A stretch of DNA of 64,000 nt from Kaistella carnis (GTDB lineage: Bacteria > Bacteroidota > Bacteroidia > Flavobacteriales > Weeksellaceae): assembly GCF_003860585.1 (NCBI RefSeq), contig NZ_CP034159.1:930001-994000 (forward strand). Reading direction: 5' to 3'. How positions within the stretch are numbered: the stretch's first letter is position 1; the number at the start of each line of letters is the position of its first letter. A program made the translations under genes and the position numbers. Under the pieces are notes generated by a model. That model was not told the DNA's origin, made no database searches, and saw only the letters and a list, made by a program, of their open reading frames with translations. This document shows positions 8,645 to 17,192 of the stretch, one piece after another.

Positions 8645-9113
8645 AAATTTTTGATGCGATCCCACCTTTAAGTCTCCATATTTTTTTTATTACTGGTTTT
8701 TAAGAATTCTGTTCTGAGCACTTCTGTGCGAAATTTTAACTCCGATTTTTTCGTATCTCAAAATTACTTATAGGAAAGATTATCGTTTTACAGCACTTCA
8801 ATTTGGCATTTTTGATACAATCGCTCATGGAAAAGTAACCGTGATCGATGGTGTTTTCATTTATAAATTTAATATTATAAAAAAAATAAGTGGATTCCTC
8901 GTATTGATTTTCGAGTGGTTAACAATGCTGAAACCTCTTATTTTTTAAGAGAAACTGCGAGCCGCTCTGCGTAGATGATTTTTACAGAAATAACTTCATC
9001 TCAAGTTTCCCGGGATTCAAATTTGATTTTCCCCACTTCAATGAAATCTGCTTTCAAAAACAGTGGGGTCAATATACCTTTGATTCATTATTAAAACCTA
9101 AAAATTTTACATC
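8645..9113. other. intergenic region without a recognised gene
   Basis: 469 bp with no convincing coding region. An open stretch near 8775-8850 (YRFTALQFGIFDTIAHGK in one frame) looks protein-like but has no start or length to support a gene, and may be a remnant. A plausible flavobacterial -7 box, TACCTTTG (9075-9082), lies 32 bp before the next gene. Confidence 0.5.
9075..9082 (+). promoter_or_regulatory. putative -7 box TACCTTTG
   Basis: Perfect match to the Bacteroidetes TAnnTTTG -7 consensus, 32 bp before the ATG at 9114. A TTTC about 21 bp further upstream could serve as a weak -33 element. It indicates that the interrupted gene downstream was an expressed unit. Confidence 0.45.
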
Positions 9114-9845
9114 ATGAAAACTACCCTAAAAATCCCGGTAAGCATTGTTCTTTTTAGCATCGTTGTCTTACTTTTCACTTAGTTGAACTCTTTTCGTCTG
9201 GAACGTAAAATAGAAAACTTTGATGAAATTAATGTAAAACGCATCAACATCATTGAAAAAGACGGCACTCTACGAATGGTTATTTCCAACAAAGAACTTC
9301 AACATTCCGGAAGAATGGACGGTCAGGATTTTGAAAAACGTGAAAGACAGGCAGGCTTAATGTTTTTCAATGATCTGGGCGATGAATCTGGTGGACTAAT
9401 TTACGCCGCCAAGAAAAAAGAAGATGGCTCCATTGTGAGCGGCATGTCCATCACCATGGATCGATACCGTGACGACCAGGTTTTACAAATCTTGAACAGT
9501 GAAAGTATTAAAAATAATAAAATACTTTCCGAACGTGGGCTCATTATTAATGATTATCCGGATCTGGAAGGTCTGACTGCGAGAAATAAAGCCTATGCAG
9601 AAGCAGAAAAGATCACCGATGAAAAACTCCGTACTGAAAAGTTACGCGAGATCACTAAACTTCATGGTGGTAAAAGCTTACTGTTTGTCGGAAAAACAAG
9701 AGGAAACTCTCAGGGTTTATTTATATCTGACAAAAGCGGACAGCCAAAATTGATGATTTATGTAGATGAAAAAGGACAGCCAAAAATTCAAACAATGAAT
9801 GATAAAGGGGAAACACGCGATTTTCTTGTGAGCGAAACGAAATAA
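9114..9845 (+). pseudogene. membrane-anchored hypothetical gene with an in-frame TAG
   Basis: From the ATG at 9114 the sequence encodes a 22-residue hydrophobic anchor (KIPVSIVLFSIVVLLFT), hits TAG at 9180-9182, and continues in the same frame for 220 codons without another stop. The rest (FDEINVKRINIIEKDGTLRMVIS..., then FFNDLGDESGGLIY) resembles a conserved Bacteroidetes hypothetical family that normally begins with just such an N-terminal helix. The stop therefore falls between anchor and body. A TTG at 9183 could restart translation of a soluble form, but no good ribosome site is evident. It lies upstream of the LytS/LytTR pair on the same strand. Confidence 0.8.
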
Positions 9846-9903
9846 AAATTAGATTATGCCCCTCTTTATGTGAAAAAAAATGCTCATTTTTATATTTGGG
9901 TTT

Positions 9904-10914
9904 ATGAAAGACAAGAAAGTTATTTTACGCGTGGTGTTAATTCTGCTTTTTATTGTAGCAGTTAATACGATACAAACGTATGTTTTACACATCACGCGGG
10001 AATTTGGGGATATTGATTTTTATAAAATCCCGACGCATATTTTTGGAATTATTTCCTGCGCACTTTCGCTTCTAAGTACCATTATTGCGTGGAAATTGGT
10101 TGGCAAACTGACTTTAAGAAAGATTCCGAAAATGGTGCTTGCGTTTGGAGCGTCGATTCTAATCTACGCAATAGTTCAAAGTATATTTTTCGCAGCAGAA
10201 CGTTTTTTAGTCTATCAATTATCGACTGATCTGGACCTGCTTGTGGGAAATTTCGTTTTTACTTTCATTATTTTTCATCTTTATATCAGCGGACTTTCTC
10301 TGGCTTATTTTTCTTTTCAGGAAAACGCAAAAAATGCTGTTCAATTAGAACGTGTTGAAAAAGAAAAGGAAATGTTGCAGTTCAAAATGCTACAAAAAAA
10401 TCTGGAACCTCATTTTCTTTTTAATAACCTGAGTGTTTTATCGGGCTTGATACGAAAAGATCCGGCGGAAGTTGATGGATTTATTCATGACTTCTCGGAA
10501 GTATATCGCTACTATCTAAAACACAATGATCAGGAGCTTGTACCTTTACATAAGGAGGTTGTTTTTCTAAAAAAATATATTTCGCTGATGGAAAAGCGCT
10601 TTAAGAATGCTTATCGTTTCAGCATTCACATTGAGAATGAAGAAGGCTTGATTTTACCCTGTTCGCTTCAACTTGCCGTAGAAAATGCCATCAAACATAA
10701 TCGTGGCGCAGAAGAAAACCCTTTAAATATAGAGATCATAAGAGAAAATGATATGATGATTGTATCTAATGATTTGCGCCCCGTCGATTTTACGCAGGGA
10801 GCGAAAATGGGCAATCTTTTCCTTCAAAAGAGTTATGAAGTTCATTTCGGAAAAAAAGTTAATTTTAACACCACAGACACTCATTACACTGTCGAAATAC
10901 CATTAATCGTATGA
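9904..10914 (+). CDS. LytS-type sensor histidine kinase
   Basis: About 336 residues. Four hydrophobic helices occupy the first ~135 residues, followed by a short coiled linker (QLERVEKEKEMLQFKM) and a His_kinase domain with the phosphoacceptor motif LEPHFLFNNLSVL. The ATPase part has the N-box VENAIKHN but a short, degenerate glycine region, as is usual in this family. I chose the ATG at 9904; one at 9880 would add eight hydrophobic residues and cannot be excluded. The gene overlaps the response regulator by 4 bp (ATGA), so the pair is translationally coupled. Confidence 0.93.
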   Translation: MKDKKVILRVVLILLFIVAVNTIQTYVLHITREFGDIDFYKIPTHIFGIISCALSLLSTIIAWKLVGKLTLRKIPKMVLAFGASILIYAIVQSIFFAAERFLVYQLSTDLDLLVGNFVFTFIIFHLYISGLSLAYFSFQENAKNAVQLERVEKEKEMLQFKMLQKNLEPHFLFNNLSVLSGLIRKDPAEVDGFIHDFSEVYRYYLKHNDQELVPLHKEVVFLKKYISLMEKRFKNAYRFSIHIENEEGLILPCSLQLAVENAIKHNRGAEENPLNIEIIRENDMMIVSNDLRPVDFTQGAKMGNLFLQKSYEVHFGKKVNFNTTDTHYTVEIPLIV

Positions 10915-11660
10915 ACGTATTAATTATAGAAGATGAATCATTAAACGCTGAAATTATCGTAGATTTTCTGCAGCGGTACGATCCAACGATTCGTATTCCT
11001 GGACTTCTTCAGAGCAAGGAACAAACGCAAATTTGGGTAGAAGAAAATGGACAGGCAGATCTGGTTTTTTGCGACATCGAGTTGCTGGACGGTAATGTTT
11101 TTTCACTTTTAAAAAAAAATATAATTACGTCGCCCATTATTTTTACGACCGCCTACAATACCTTCTATCAGGAAGCTTTTGACGTTAACGGAATCGGTTA
11201 TTTGCTGAAACCTGTGAGTTATGAGCGTTTTTGTGAAGCGATGAAAAAATTTGAAAGTTTAAATTCGAGCTCAAAAAATATTGACTGGAGCCAAATTTCG
11301 CAACTTATTCATCAAAATTCGAAGACCTACAAAGAGCGGCTGATCATTAAAAATGCAGGAGAACTCTATATTCTCAATACTGAAAAAACGGCAGCTATTT
11401 TATCAAATGCCGGAAAACTGTCTGCAATTGATGACCACGGTAAATCACATGAATTCCGGTACAAAATGGCTGATCTGGCGGAAGAACTAGATCCAAAAAT
11501 ATTTTTCCAGATCAACAGAGGTGAATTCATTAATATTCATTACATCGAAAAAATAGAACCTTACTTTGGTGACCGGCTGTGTATAACCCTGCGAAATCAT
11601 AAAACTAAATTGATAACAAGTGCGGCGACTACCGCGAACTTCAGGAAATGGCTTGAGTAG
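10911..11660 (+). CDS. LytTR-family response regulator
   Basis: 249 residues: a receiver domain (about 1-120) with acidic pocket EDE, phosphoacceptor Asp in FCDIELLDG and Lys in LLKPVS, then a LytTR DNA-binding domain (about 145-249) with FFQINRGEFINIHYIEKI and ending ANFRKWLE. It should bind DNA when phosphorylated by the kinase encoded just upstream, which it overlaps by 4 bp. The regulon is unknown. Confidence 0.94.
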   Translation: MNVLIIEDESLNAEIIVDFLQRYDPTIRIPGLLQSKEQTQIWVEENGQADLVFCDIELLDGNVFSLLKKNIITSPIIFTTAYNTFYQEAFDVNGIGYLLKPVSYERFCEAMKKFESLNSSSKNIDWSQISQLIHQNSKTYKERLIIKNAGELYILNTEKTAAILSNAGKLSAIDDHGKSHEFRYKMADLAEELDPKIFFQINRGEFINIHYIEKIEPYFGDRLCITLRNHKTKLITSAATTANFRKWLE

Positions 11661-11709
11661 AATCAGGTCAATAATAAATCATATCTTCATCTTTAATAAT
11701 CAATATAAC

Positions 11710-12201
11710 ATGGCGCAACAATTAAAAGACAGCGACGGGAAATATTTAAGAGGATGTTTGGAACTCGCAAAAGAAGCGGAAGAAGCGGGAGATGTAGCGT
11801 TTGGTTCTGTATTGGTCAATGTAGACGGAAAAATTATTGCAGAAGCCCGAAACAGAGTCCATGAAAAAACAATCCTGGCTCATCCAGAACTTGATCTGGC
11901 CTATTGGACTGCTGAAAATTTATCGGCGGAGGAAAGAAGCACGACAACGATGTATACTACCGGCGAACATTGTCCGATGTGTTCGGCGGCACATGGTTGG
12001 GTTGGGATTGGAACTTTGGTTTATTTAAGTTCTGCGCAACAGTTGGGCGAATGGCAAAAGGAATTTAATCTTCCTTCTGCTCCTATTCACTTTGTACCCG
12101 TAGAAGATATTATTAAAAATGTGGAAGTTCGTGGCCCAGCGGAGGGTGAATTACTGAAGGAAATTAAAAAACTTCATGAATTGAAATGGACGAAAAAATA
12201 A
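11710..12201 (+). CDS. nucleoside/guanine deaminase-like protein
   Basis: 163-residue zinc deaminase of the cytidine deaminase superfamily. The usual HAE zinc motif is HPE (AHPELDLAYW) and the second motif is EHCPMCSAAHGW, with CPMC supplying two zinc cysteines. Both variants are typical of one subfamily of small nucleoside deaminases. The ATG at 11710 gives the expected N-terminus (YLRGCLELAKEAEEAGDVAFGSVLV), although the frame is open further upstream over the end of the LytTR gene. The substrate (guanine or another base) cannot be told from the sequence. Confidence 0.88.
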   Translation: MAQQLKDSDGKYLRGCLELAKEAEEAGDVAFGSVLVNVDGKIIAEARNRVHEKTILAHPELDLAYWTAENLSAEERSTTTMYTTGEHCPMCSAAHGWVGIGTLVYLSSAQQLGEWQKEFNLPSAPIHFVPVEDIIKNVEVRGPAEGELLKEIKKLHELKWTKK

Positions 12202-12227
12202 AAAGAATCATTTTTATTAAAAAAGAT

Positions 12228-13106
12228 ATGCTTAAAGTAGTAGTCTGTTCCAGTGTCTTTCTATTAATGGTGAATTGCGATAAAGCAAACACCGCTTTAG
12301 AATCAAAAAGTAATACTGACTCCAAGAAAACTGTAGAATCTGCTTCGAAAAATGAAGATATCAGAGTTGCTGAAAAAATCTCCATTAAAGATAATATTTT
12401 GAGACCTGAGGTCACTGAAAAAACTACAGCTACAAATGCCGAAATATTTCAGAAATTTGAGGAGTCCACTTATGATCGGACTGATTTAAAAGAAAGACTC
12501 GAAAATCATAAAACAGCACTCGCTTCTCTTTCAGACCATAAAATTTTTAAAGCAATCAGCGGTCCTCTACTGAAAAAACTTTCTTCCCAACATCAAAGTT
12601 TTTTTTCAGCACATCCGCAATATGAACTTTTATCTGTTACCAAAGGCTCGCTTACTTCTGCAGAAGAAAGTGATCATGTTTTTATCTTGTTTGATAAGAA
12701 TCAATCCATCATTAAAATTTTTGTGTATCAGGCAGATAAAAATAGTTATCGGGAACTCTACCGAACGGCGAAAGTTGAAAATGGTTTGGAAGATGCAGGC
12801 TGCAACTACAGTACTTTTGGAACGCTTGATTATCAAATGGGAGAAGAAATTATTGAGCAGAAAGACTTTCTGGGAAAAAATGTGGGTCAATTTTTTATAG
12901 CAAAACCGATCATTTTGCAGGGTTTAAAAAAAGATGAAAATTTTGCACCTGAGCATGGTTGTTTTTCAAAAGGAATGAGCACCGCAAAAAAAGTGCGCTT
13001 TGTCGCAATCCCGACCAGTCAAGTCTACAGCAATTGGGAATGCCTCACCTACCAAAGCTCTTCGGATTCTTTTCTCATATTCTACGGACAAGCCTTTGCG
13101 GACTGA
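12228..13106 (+). CDS. putative lipoprotein, hypothetical
   Basis: 292 residues. The ATG at 12228 gives a signal peptide (LKVVVCSSVFLLMVNC) followed by Asp-Lys, which looks like a lipoprotein site though Asn before the Cys is not the common lipobox residue. An upstream in-frame ATG at 12186 would add a charged, non-signal leader and overlap the deaminase, so it is less likely. A Ser/Lys-rich linker follows, then a domain with four scattered cysteines (AGCNYS, EHGCFS, WECLTY). No named family recognised. Confidence 0.75.
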   Translation: MLKVVVCSSVFLLMVNCDKANTALESKSNTDSKKTVESASKNEDIRVAEKISIKDNILRPEVTEKTTATNAEIFQKFEESTYDRTDLKERLENHKTALASLSDHKIFKAISGPLLKKLSSQHQSFFSAHPQYELLSVTKGSLTSAEESDHVFILFDKNQSIIKIFVYQADKNSYRELYRTAKVENGLEDAGCNYSTFGTLDYQMGEEIIEQKDFLGKNVGQFFIAKPIILQGLKKDENFAPEHGCFSKGMSTAKKVRFVAIPTSQVYSNWECLTYQSSSDSFLIFYGQAFAD

Positions 13107-13241
13107 GTAATTTCTTACATGAAAATTAAAAACGAATAGATTAAAATTAAATAGAATCCCATCTCTATTTATACATGTGTTTTTTAAAGAAGCTAACTCA
13201 CAGAAAACGAGTATCTTTAGCTTAAACAAAAACAAAATACC

Positions 13242-13661
13242 ATGACACAACCAGTTATCAGTCAGTATCATTTCTTAGCAGAATGGGGCGGATCCAGAAT
13301 CGATTTTCTCGAAATTTCGGGATTGGATATTGTAGTCGATATCGTCCCCATGCGAGGCGGAAGTTCTCCAGAAGAGAGTGAAATAAAAATTCCGGGATTA
13401 ACGAGATATAAAGATATTGTTTTGAAAAGAGCAGTAAAAGTCGGTGATAATGAATTTTACAATTGGATTAAAACCCGAAGTTTTGGAACCATTGTTACTA
13501 TTTCTCTACTTAATGAAAAACACGAACCTGTCATTTCCTGGAGGGTTAAAAATTGTTTTCCTTCTCACTATATCGGTCCTGTGCTGATGAGTAATGATTC
13601 TCAACTCGCCACGGAAACGCTCATATTAGCACATGAAGGCTTTTCTGTGGAACATCTTTAA
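13242..13661 (+). CDS. orphan phage tail tube (gp19/eCIS tube-like) protein
   Basis: 139 residues resembling the T4 gp19-like tail tube family used by phages and extracellular contractile injection systems. Typical features are the start YHFLAEWGG, the region SGLDIVVDIVPMRGGSSPEESEIKIPGLTRYKDIVLKR and the core FYNWIKT. Length fits a single tube protomer. No sheath, baseplate, spike or ATPase gene is nearby, so either it is an orphan or the rest of the system lies elsewhere. A TATCTTTA box about 25 bp upstream resembles a flavobacterial -7 element. Confidence 0.85.
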   Translation: MTQPVISQYHFLAEWGGSRIDFLEISGLDIVVDIVPMRGGSSPEESEIKIPGLTRYKDIVLKRAVKVGDNEFYNWIKTRSFGTIVTISLLNEKHEPVISWRVKNCFPSHYIGPVLMSNDSQLATETLILAHEGFSVEHL

Positions 13662-13713
13662 TAATGATGAAACTACGATTGTATTCCTCCTCTATTTAAA
13701 TGATCTCTTTGCG

Positions 13714-13820
13714 TGAGGGATAGCAATGGAAATCCTTTTTGTTTGCAGTAATGCGCCGTAGAGGTGCTTTACTGCAAATAAAAAGATTGTAATGAATAGC
13801 CCGACCCTTGGGGCACGCCC
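13714..13820. repeat. dispersed-type intergenic palindrome
   Basis: Arms at about 13718-13751 and 13768-13802 form a long imperfect inverted repeat closed by TTTGCAGTAA/TTACTGCAAA, with CCTTTTT opposite AAAAAGA. It resembles the Flavobacteriia intergenic element that starts GGGAT..., has poly-T/poly-A arms and ends GCCCGACC. No ORF. It sits just downstream of the tube-like gene. Confidence 0.65.
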
Positions 13821-13822
13821 AA

Positions 13823-13852
13823 ATAAAAAAAGTGTAGAAAAATCTACACTTT
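13823..13852 (-). terminator. intrinsic terminator of aminopeptidase P
   Basis: Stem AAGTGTAGA/TCTACACTT (13830-13838 with 13843-13851) followed, reading the minus strand, by a T-rich run. It begins 8 bp after the stop of the minus-strand gene. Confidence 0.85.
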
Positions 13853-13858
13853 AAGGTT

Positions 13859-15631
13859 TTATATCGGTTGAACCATTTCCAGGAACCAGTCTTTGACTTC
13901 GCCCTGCAAATCGTTTTCGAGTTTTTCTTTACACCAGTTATGGTAATTATTTAACCAGTCTTTTTCCGGCTGTGTCAATAATTCGGTGGCGATCACATTT
14001 TTGTCGAAAGGACAAATCGTCAATGTTTCAAAATCATAGAATGTTCCGAAGTCCGTAGTTTCTACTTCGCGAACAGCAATCAGGTTTTCATGACGGATTC
14101 CGTAATGGTTTTCGTAATAAAAACCGGGTTCATTTGACAGAACCATTCCCGGAATCAATTCCTGAAAATTCATGTCTTTTCTAATGTTTTGTGGGCCTTC
14201 GTGCACATTCATAAAACTACCTACACCGTGACCGGTTCCGTGGTTGTAATCTTTACCTTCCTGCCAAAGCGCCATTCTCGCAAAAGCATCGAGCTGAACG
14301 CCACGTGTACCTTTCGGAAATTTGACCATGGAAAGCTGAATCATTCCTTTTAAAGCTAAAGTTGAATTGTGTTTAAATTCCTCGGAGGCATTGCCTAAGG
14401 CGAAAGTTCGCGTGATATCGGTAGTTCCTTCTAAATATTGACCACCCGAATCTACCAAAATGGTCGCGTCATTGGTTACCTCTTTGCTGCCTTCAGGTTT
14501 TGCAGAATAATGCATTTGCGCACCATTTTCTCTGTATCCGACGATGCTGCCAAAACTTTCGCCCACGAAGTTTTTACCCTCTTTTCGGAAGCCTAACAAC
14601 TTCTCCCCAATCGAATATTCATTCATGCTTTCTTTGCCTGCCTGATGCGTTAACCAATACAGAAATTTCACCATGGCAACACCGTCTCTCTGCATCACGG
14701 TTCTAAATCCCTCCAATTCTGTTTCGTTTTTAATGGCTTTCATTAAATTTCCGGGAACTGGCGCTTTGATGAAGGTGTTGTTTTCTTTTAAAGTCTCAAA
14801 TATGGCTTGATTGCTCGTAGGTGAAACCAATATTTTTTCATCTTTAAAGTTTTTAAGCTCTTCATAAAATTCTTCGTATGGTAACATTTTTACCCAAGCA
14901 TCATCCATCTGTTTTCTGGACTCGACCTCTAACTTTTCTAAATCGACAAAGAGTTTTGCCTCATTTTTAGTTAAGATAATGTAACCTAAAAAAACGGGAT
15001 TCGACTGTACATCAGATCCACGGAGATTTAAAGTCCAGGCGACATCATCTAAACTGGAAATAATATGTACGGAAGCGCCCAATTCTTCCATTTTAGCACG
15101 GATATCGGCCATTTTATCGGTAACCGACTTCCCGGCTCTTTCAACGGGATGAACAAAGACCGGATTTTTTTTCGCGTTGGGATTTCTGTCTTTCCAAATC
15201 TCTTTTAATAAAGGCAAATCAATCAGCTTTTTACCTTGGGCTGTTAATTTTTCGTTTAATAATTCCCAGTTGGCGTGTGAAGTTGCCAAAGCATTAACTG
15301 CCACGGTGCCATCCTCCGGAATTTCAGAAATGATCCAGTCGATATAATGGGGTGTTCCTTCCATGCCATCTTTAAAGAGATCGATGCCGGAACCTTTTAG
15401 TTCTAAAGGTGCCTGCACGAAATATCTTCCATCGGTCCATAAACCTGCTTTGTCTTGGGTAATTACAACCAACCCCGCAGAGCCTGTAAATCCTGAAAGC
15501 CAAGATCTTTCCTGCCATTCGTCAGGTAAATATTCACTCATGTGAGGATCGGCGGAGTAAATGATAAAAGCATCTACTTTATGAAGAGCCATCTGCTCGC
15601 GCAGTGCTGCTATTTTTTCTGATGAAGTCAT
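13859..15631 (-). CDS. Xaa-Pro aminopeptidase (M24B, aminopeptidase P)
   Basis: 590-residue metallopeptidase removing N-terminal residues preceding proline. The C-terminal pita-bread domain has all five metal ligands: the two Asp of DSGGQYLEGTTDITRTF, His in HGTGHGVGSFMNVHEGP, Glu in NEPGFY and Glu in RHENL. The long N-terminal half holds the two creatinase-like domains of the three-domain eukaryote-type enzyme. No signal peptide, so probably cytoplasmic. Monocistronic, with its own terminator. Confidence 0.95.
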   Translation of the reverse strand: MTSSEKIAALREQMALHKVDAFIIYSADPHMSEYLPDEWQERSWLSGFTGSAGLVVITQDKAGLWTDGRYFVQAPLELKGSGIDLFKDGMEGTPHYIDWIISEIPEDGTVAVNALATSHANWELLNEKLTAQGKKLIDLPLLKEIWKDRNPNAKKNPVFVHPVERAGKSVTDKMADIRAKMEELGASVHIISSLDDVAWTLNLRGSDVQSNPVFLGYIILTKNEAKLFVDLEKLEVESRKQMDDAWVKMLPYEEFYEELKNFKDEKILVSPTSNQAIFETLKENNTFIKAPVPGNLMKAIKNETELEGFRTVMQRDGVAMVKFLYWLTHQAGKESMNEYSIGEKLLGFRKEGKNFVGESFGSIVGYRENGAQMHYSAKPEGSKEVTNDATILVDSGGQYLEGTTDITRTFALGNASEEFKHNSTLALKGMIQLSMVKFPKGTRGVQLDAFARMALWQEGKDYNHGTGHGVGSFMNVHEGPQNIRKDMNFQELIPGMVLSNEPGFYYENHYGIRHENLIAVREVETTDFGTFYDFETLTICPFDKNVIATELLTQPEKDWLNNYHNWCKEKLENDLQGEVKDWFLEMVQPI

Positions 15632-15779
15632 ATTATAAAATTTGATGTGAATTTACGAAGAATATCAGACTCTAAAAAAGTCTTAATGCTAAAGTTTTAC
15701 TAAATTTATAATGTATGCGCATAAAAAAACTATGCTGAAACGAATTCAGCATACTTTATAAAATAATCAACGATAAGGT

Positions 15780-17168
15780 TTACTTCTGAGAAGCATTCAT
15801 CGCATCTTCTTTTGCTTTAAGCTCTTTAAATTTTACGTCATTCTTAGTTGAAAGATACAGACCTTTTAACAAAGTAACAGCGTCAATATTGTTTTGGTCA
15901 TATTGGTACCATTTTTCAGCGTATGGAAGTGTGGCTGCTAATCTCGCTCTTCTGGCTTCGATGATTTTATTGGCCTGTTCAGTTTTTCCGGCTTTTCTGG
16001 CTGCATTGTAATCATCAATTGCTTTGGCATCGTCACCCATCGTCATGTAGGTAAGGTTTTGGTACGCCTGTGCAAAATCCGGTTTCAACTCAATGGCTTT
16101 TTTGTAAGAAGTTAAGGCGTCCGCTTCAGTTGCCGGATCCTTACTTTGCAAAACTCCTAAGTTGTACCAGTTGTTAGGATCATTTGGGTTTTTCGCCAAT
16201 TGCGCTTTCAAATTGTTTACAAACTCATTGGTTTTCCCTGATTTATAATACGCATTCCCCTGAAGTTCAGACAATTTTGAACTTGCGGGGAATTTTTTCA
16301 TCCCTTTTTCGATTAAGGCCAAAGCTTCTTCAGCACGATCTGAATCCAGCAACAAAGCAGCAGTGGTTTCATACATTTCCTGCTCTAAACTTTTTGAAGT
16401 TTCAGTTTTAAAATCGGTGTAATCTCCGGCAGCTCCCATTTTTTTATAAAGGTCCCAGCTGGTTTTTTCCAAATTTTCAACCTCATTGGTTTTCTTATTT
16501 TTCGCCGTGTAAGTAGTTTCAATTCCGGTATAGCCGTCGTTTAACAACTGCATGTAAACATCGATCGCTTCTTTCTTTTTATCTGCTAAAGCATAGGTAA
16601 GACCTGAATAATAAAGGTATTTTTTATTGTCTTGTCCCGCTGCATTTAATAAGTCATAGACTTCCTTAAACTTTGGAGCGGCCTCTGCATACTTTTTCGA
16701 ATTGTAAGAATCTAAAGCGGCTTTGTTGGCTGCCTCAATTCCCGGATTTAGAGATGAACCTAATTTACCCGTTAGCGTTGGAGTGTAAGATTCTTCTTTT
16801 AAACCCTGGATCCCGGAAGCATCAGCTGCTTCTTTTCCTACGTAATAGACTTTATTTTTTGAGGAATCTTTACCTACATAAATCTTATTTTTAGCAAGAC
16901 TATTAATTTTAGCTAAATAAGAAGCACCTTCTGCAGTTTTCCCTGATTTTAAAAGTGCTAATCCTTTCGCATAATAATACTGCTCTAAGACTGCAGGCTC
17001 CAAGAGATAGGTTTTATCTCCCATCGCACTTTCTGCCTGTGCAATTTGTGCGTTGGTTGTTGCTACATCGCCCGCTTCAATTGCTTTAAAAGCGGCTGCG
17101 ACCTCCTTTTTTTGTCCAAATGCGAAGGCAACCGTTAATGTTGCTACGCTTAAAAATATTTTTTTCAT
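15780..17168 (-). CDS. exported TPR-repeat protein
   Basis: 462 residues: a signal peptide (KKIFLSVATLTVAFAFGQ) followed by tetratricopeptide repeats, clearest at YYSGLTYALADKKKEAIDVY, NYWYNLG-type repeats near residue 330 and the ELKPDFAQAYQNLTY repeat after it. It probably acts as a periplasmic or outer-membrane-associated scaffold. It starts 24 nt after the gyrA stop on the same strand, so the two are probably co-transcribed. The precise partner is unknown. Confidence 0.88.
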   Translation of the reverse strand: MKKIFLSVATLTVAFAFGQKKEVAAAFKAIEAGDVATTNAQIAQAESAMGDKTYLLEPAVLEQYYYAKGLALLKSGKTAEGASYLAKINSLAKNKIYVGKDSSKNKVYYVGKEAADASGIQGLKEESYTPTLTGKLGSSLNPGIEAANKAALDSYNSKKYAEAAPKFKEVYDLLNAAGQDNKKYLYYSGLTYALADKKKEAIDVYMQLLNDGYTGIETTYTAKNKKTNEVENLEKTSWDLYKKMGAAGDYTDFKTETSKSLEQEMYETTAALLLDSDRAEEALALIEKGMKKFPASSKLSELQGNAYYKSGKTNEFVNNLKAQLAKNPNDPNNWYNLGVLQSKDPATEADALTSYKKAIELKPDFAQAYQNLTYMTMGDDAKAIDDYNAARKAGKTEQANKIIEARRARLAATLPYAEKWYQYDQNNIDAVTLLKGLYLSTKNDVKFKELKAKEDAMNASQK

Positions 17169-17192
17169 TTTATTTACTAATTTGGTTATTTA

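Noticed and set aside
8300..8665. Minus-strand 121-codon ORF over the M19 gene
   Set aside because: Shadow of the conserved dipeptidase; the protein has no family features.
8775..8900. Possible gene remnant in the intergenic region
   Set aside because: The open stretch is short, lacks a start and matches no family I can name, so it is mentioned only as a possible relic.
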